DNA from: Polysphondylium violaceum
Taxonomy: Eukaryota; Evosea; Eumycetozoa; Dictyosteliales; Dictyosteliaceae
DNA length: 61,067 bases
Assembly (NCBI GenBank): GCA_000277445.1
Contig: AJWJ01000082.1
Coordinates: 1 to 61,067, forward strand
Reading direction: 5' to 3'
Every line of letters starts with the position of its first letter. Positions within the stretch are counted from its first letter, which is position 1. The position numbers and the translations under genes were made by a program. Below the pieces are notes generated by a model. That model was not told the DNA's origin. It did no database searches and saw only the letters and a program-made list of their open reading frames with translations. Below, piece by piece: positions 58,098 to 61,067 of this stretch.

Positions 58098-60655
58098 TTA
58101 ATATCTTTTTTTAGCAGATCTTTTCTTTTTTCCAACAGTTGGCTTGGCACCTTTTTTTAGAGAGTTTTGAGATGAATTGATCAAAGGTGAGGTAACGGTG
58201 CCAATAATTGGTTTTTGTCTAGTTTCTCTATCTTTTTGTTCAACGTTGGATTTTGATCTCCACATACACCAAATTGGATCATAAACCATCTCCTCTTCTC
58301 TATAGGTCTCTTCAAGTTTTCTTAGATTGATTTTCTCTTCTTTGTTCAACATACCAATATCTGAAACAATTTCTTCATCTTCTTCCATTGATTGAACATT
58401 ATGATGGTGATTTAAAACCAATTGTTGTTGTTCCAAATAAATTTCTTCATCAAGTGGATCGTAGTAGTAATAAAAGTATTCACTTGATTGAGGATCATAA
58501 TGATAGACGGGTTTACCTTGGAAACATTCTTTGCAGACAAAATTGTGTAATAGTTTTGGATCATATTGTACATTGAGACAACGGTCGTGGAATACACGAA
58601 GACAGGAGCCATGACATGGGATAAGGGGGGTGGGCTCGGTGTATTCGTTGGTGGCGGGATCAATCAACTCTGGCTCACGTTTGGGCATTTTGCAATAGGC
58701 GCAAATATCTTGAACAAACTCTTCTTCCAACAAGAGTTGATTCTTGGCGTCTTCCAATATCTTTTCATATTGGTCGATAAACTCTTTTTCTAGCTCATCG
58801 GCAAGTTCATGGATATCTGTGTCCTTTGGATTAAACAACATGGCATTGTTGAATACCAACAACATGTTGTCATAGAATTCTTGATAGGTGAGTTTGGATT
58901 CGTCGAGATCAGCCTCAATGGTGCTAAAGTCCATGGGGGATTTAATGATCTTGAGATAGTTTGGAATTTGTAGTTTGACAGTATCGACAGGTTCTCTAAA
59001 GGGCTTGGATCGTGGGTCCTTGGTAAAGGTGAGGAGAAGATGTTTGCATTTATCGAGAATGATATCATTCAATTTACCAGTGTCAATTTTGATCTTGGGT
59101 CTAAATAAAAACTTTGAGTGTAATTGTTGTTGTTGTAATTGTTGTGCTTGCTGTTGTGCTTGTTGAGCTTGTTGTTGTACCTGTGCTTGTTGATGTGTTT
59201 GTTGTTGTGCTTGCTGCGTGTATGCCGATTGTTTCATTTGTTGTTGATGCATCTGCAATTGTTGTTGTATTTGTTGTTGTTGTAATTGCTGTTGTTGTAT
59301 CTGTCTTAATTGGGTTTGTTGATATTGTAAGTGGAATCCTGATGGTGGCGGGACAATGGGTGATTGTTGTATAACCAAAGGCAAAGATCCCGGTGTAACC
59401 ATTGGTTTCACCACCATACCTGCATGAATTTGTGGTTGCTGTTGTTGTTGCATTTGTTGTTGTTGTAATTGATGTTGTTGTAATTGATGTTGTACCAATT
59501 GTTGTTGAATTTGATGTTGAATTACTAGTAGTTTTAACAAGATTAGTAAGTACAATGATCATCATGACACTCGTCATATATTCCTATAATAATATACATA
59601 CATTTGTTTGCAGACACTTGTTCTGGATGATCAGACATGCTGTTCATGTGGGGAGAATTCATGATACTCATCATGCTGTTGGGTGTTTGCTTTGAACGTT
59701 TAGCATCTTGTTGTTGTTTGATATAGCATTTCTTGCATTTAGATGCGCGTGGATAAAACTCTGATGCGGGTAAGACTGAGCTGATGCCCCACCACTTTTG
59801 ATGGTTGGGATGCTGACATACTTGATATATTACACCGGGTTTGGTCTCTGGAGGGCCAATGTCGGCTTGGGCGTCGGTGGCCTGTTGCTGTGCAGCGACC
59901 GCAGCAGCAGCGGCGGCAGCTCTGGTGGGATTGGATTTAATGGGCGATGGTTGGATGTGTTGTGAAGGAACACCGCCTTGAAACAAGGGATTGCCTGGTG
60001 ATATCATTGGCATAGACATGGGGATGGGGATGTGGAAGGGGATGGGTTGAAGAGGTGTTTGGTGGTGGATGAATGGTTGTTGGTTGGGTGGTGGGGTGGT
60101 CATCATGCCATTCATCATAGCCATGGGATTCTTGAGGGGTGTGAGGTTAGGATACACGCCGGCAGTGCCGTTGATTGTGGTTGAGGCGTTGATCATGTTG
60201 TATTGGAATGGATTGATGTTTTGGGGTGCAATCGGCATACCCATCATGCCTGCTTGAGGTTGAGTTTGTGGTTGAGGAATGATTGTTGGAGGAGGGGGTT
60301 GTGGTTTAGCGATTACTGCTGGTGATGGTGGTGCTACTGTGTCAGTGTTGGACGATGCAGAGGTACCTACAATCTTGAACGAAGGATCTATAGGATCCCC
60401 ATCTTGTTCATGCTTTGAAATATGTCTACTAAAGTTTGCTTGCAACTGTTTCCTACAAAAGAAACAAGTATAGAATCCCTCTTCGTTTTTGTGAAACAAA
60501 TGTGCACCATATCTATCCTTTTGTTGATTCATAAGAGTTGTATCTTTGGCTGGTGTGAGTTTGGGCGACAAAACTGGTGATGTTACATTGCTATTTGACA
60601 GACCATTGGGTATAGGCAATGGTAATGGTGCCAAAGGATTATGAAAATTACTCAT
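58098..60655 (-). CDS. Chromatin protein with C2H2 finger, bromodomain and PHD-like finger
   Basis: Two exons, 60655-59602 and 59524-58098 (phase 1), giving 826 aa. Residues 60-84 contain a C2H2 finger (C64, C67, H78, H82 in FYTCFFCRKQLQANFSRHIS). A Pro/Met-rich region and an Ala/Gln run follow, then a second Cys/His cluster near 280-312 (CQHPNHQKWW, then ASKCKKC). Exon 2 starts with a Gln-rich stretch (about 352-490). A bromodomain lies at about 493-600 (IPNYLKIIKSPMDFSTIEAD, then NNAMLFNPKDT), and a PHD-like C4HC3 finger at about 625-682 (CAYCKMP, HGSCLRVFHDRC, FVCKEC). The tail is basic. Bromodomains read acetyl-lysine and PHD fingers read histone tails, so a nuclear chromatin role is likely. 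I know no animal orthologue with this order. Confidence 0.88.
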
Positions 60656-61067
60656 TCTCTGTGTATATGTTTATATATGTTTATATGTTTTATATTATTT
60701 CTTTATACAAGTGTTTTATATATGAAGGTGATGATAATGATGATGATGATCTTTATAAAAGTCGTGGGGTGAAACAATGGGCGTGTGGGTGATGATAAAG
60801 ATACACGTGTAGCAACAAATACAATATAAAGAGATAATAATGTGTATTTAAAATACAATAATTAACAAAAAAAAGAAAAAAAGGAGATAGTACAAAGAGA
60901 ATCGAGAAACTATAGAAAAAGATCTCTTTATATTTTATGTTTTTGATCTGCAGATATATTTATCCAGGAAACTAATTTTTTTAAATTTTCAATTTGATAT
61001 TGTGGTGCGCCAAGTGCGAAATGAAAAAAAAAAGAGCGGGTGTGAAAAAAAATTAATTTAAAATTTT
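60656..61067. other. Right-edge intergenic region
   Basis: 412 bp upstream of the bromodomain gene, probably its promoter. A short GATGAT-type repeat lies near 60728-60749, and A-rich runs near 60866-60882 and 61023-61034. No gene is seen before the window ends. Confidence 0.5.

Noticed and set aside
59114-59374. Val-rich plus-strand frame and the Thr-rich minus-strand frame at 59101-59577
   Set aside because: Both are alternative frames of the Gln-rich CAA/CAG tract of the bromodomain gene.

Overview
The window looks like nuclear DNA of a dictyostelid social amoeba. It is AT-rich, with long A and T runs between genes. Introns are short (about 60-100 bp in most cases) and AT-rich, with GTAAGT or GTATGT donors. 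Many proteins carry Asn, Thr, Gln or Ser runs, and two genes belong to the Dictyostelium ComC-type surface-protein class. I did not assign a species. I recognise 24 protein genes, no rRNA or tRNA genes, no CRISPR array, and no intact or fossil virus-like element. Several exons were placed by splice phase because no long ORF marks them. Examples are the acyl-CoA-binding protein, the last exon of the nucleotidyltransferase-like gene, and the middle exons of the ependymin-like gene.

Layout. 0.6-7.2 kb: ComC-like surface protein A (+), convergent with an SPX-EXS (XPR1-like) phosphate transporter (-). 8-14 kb: an Asn-rich CAP-domain gene (-), cytosolic arginyl-tRNA synthetase (+) and an Asn-rich orphan (-). 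15-20.5 kb: a UBIAD1-like prenyltransferase (+), an FHA plus tandem-BRCT (MDC1-like) protein (-) and ATP synthase OSCP (+). 21.4-28.1 kb: Gly-rich/coiled-coil protein A (+), a small secreted, probably GPI-anchored protein (-), and a repeat-rich spacer bounded by short direct repeats. 28-39 kb: a DDX60-type helicase (+), a GST (-), fructose-1,6-bisphosphatase (-) and a nucleotidyltransferase-like protein (+). 39-45 kb: acyl-CoA-binding protein (+), a CH-domain membrane protein (-), organellar-type HisRS (+), an ARL6IP4-like SR protein (-) and RRP7 (+). 45-54 kb: Gly-rich/coiled-coil protein B and ComC-like protein B, in tandem on the minus strand. 54-61 kb: an ependymin-like secreted protein (-), glucose-6-phosphate dehydrogenase (+) and a C2H2/bromodomain/PHD chromatin protein (-).

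Most genes are ordinary housekeeping genes placed convergently with 25-200 bp between stop codons, or divergently across 200-1200 bp. The unusual part is that two unrelated families each have two members here: the ComC-like surface proteins and the Gly-rich/coiled-coil proteins. One of each lies on the plus strand at the left, and one of each is adjacent on the minus strand at the right. Both Gly-rich genes are interrupted by a single extra base in a 10-nt homopolymer, and two other genes have similar one-base reading problems. This points to assembly errors, slippage or decay and should be resolved before the protein models are trusted. Functions are inferred from motifs read by eye; no database search was run.
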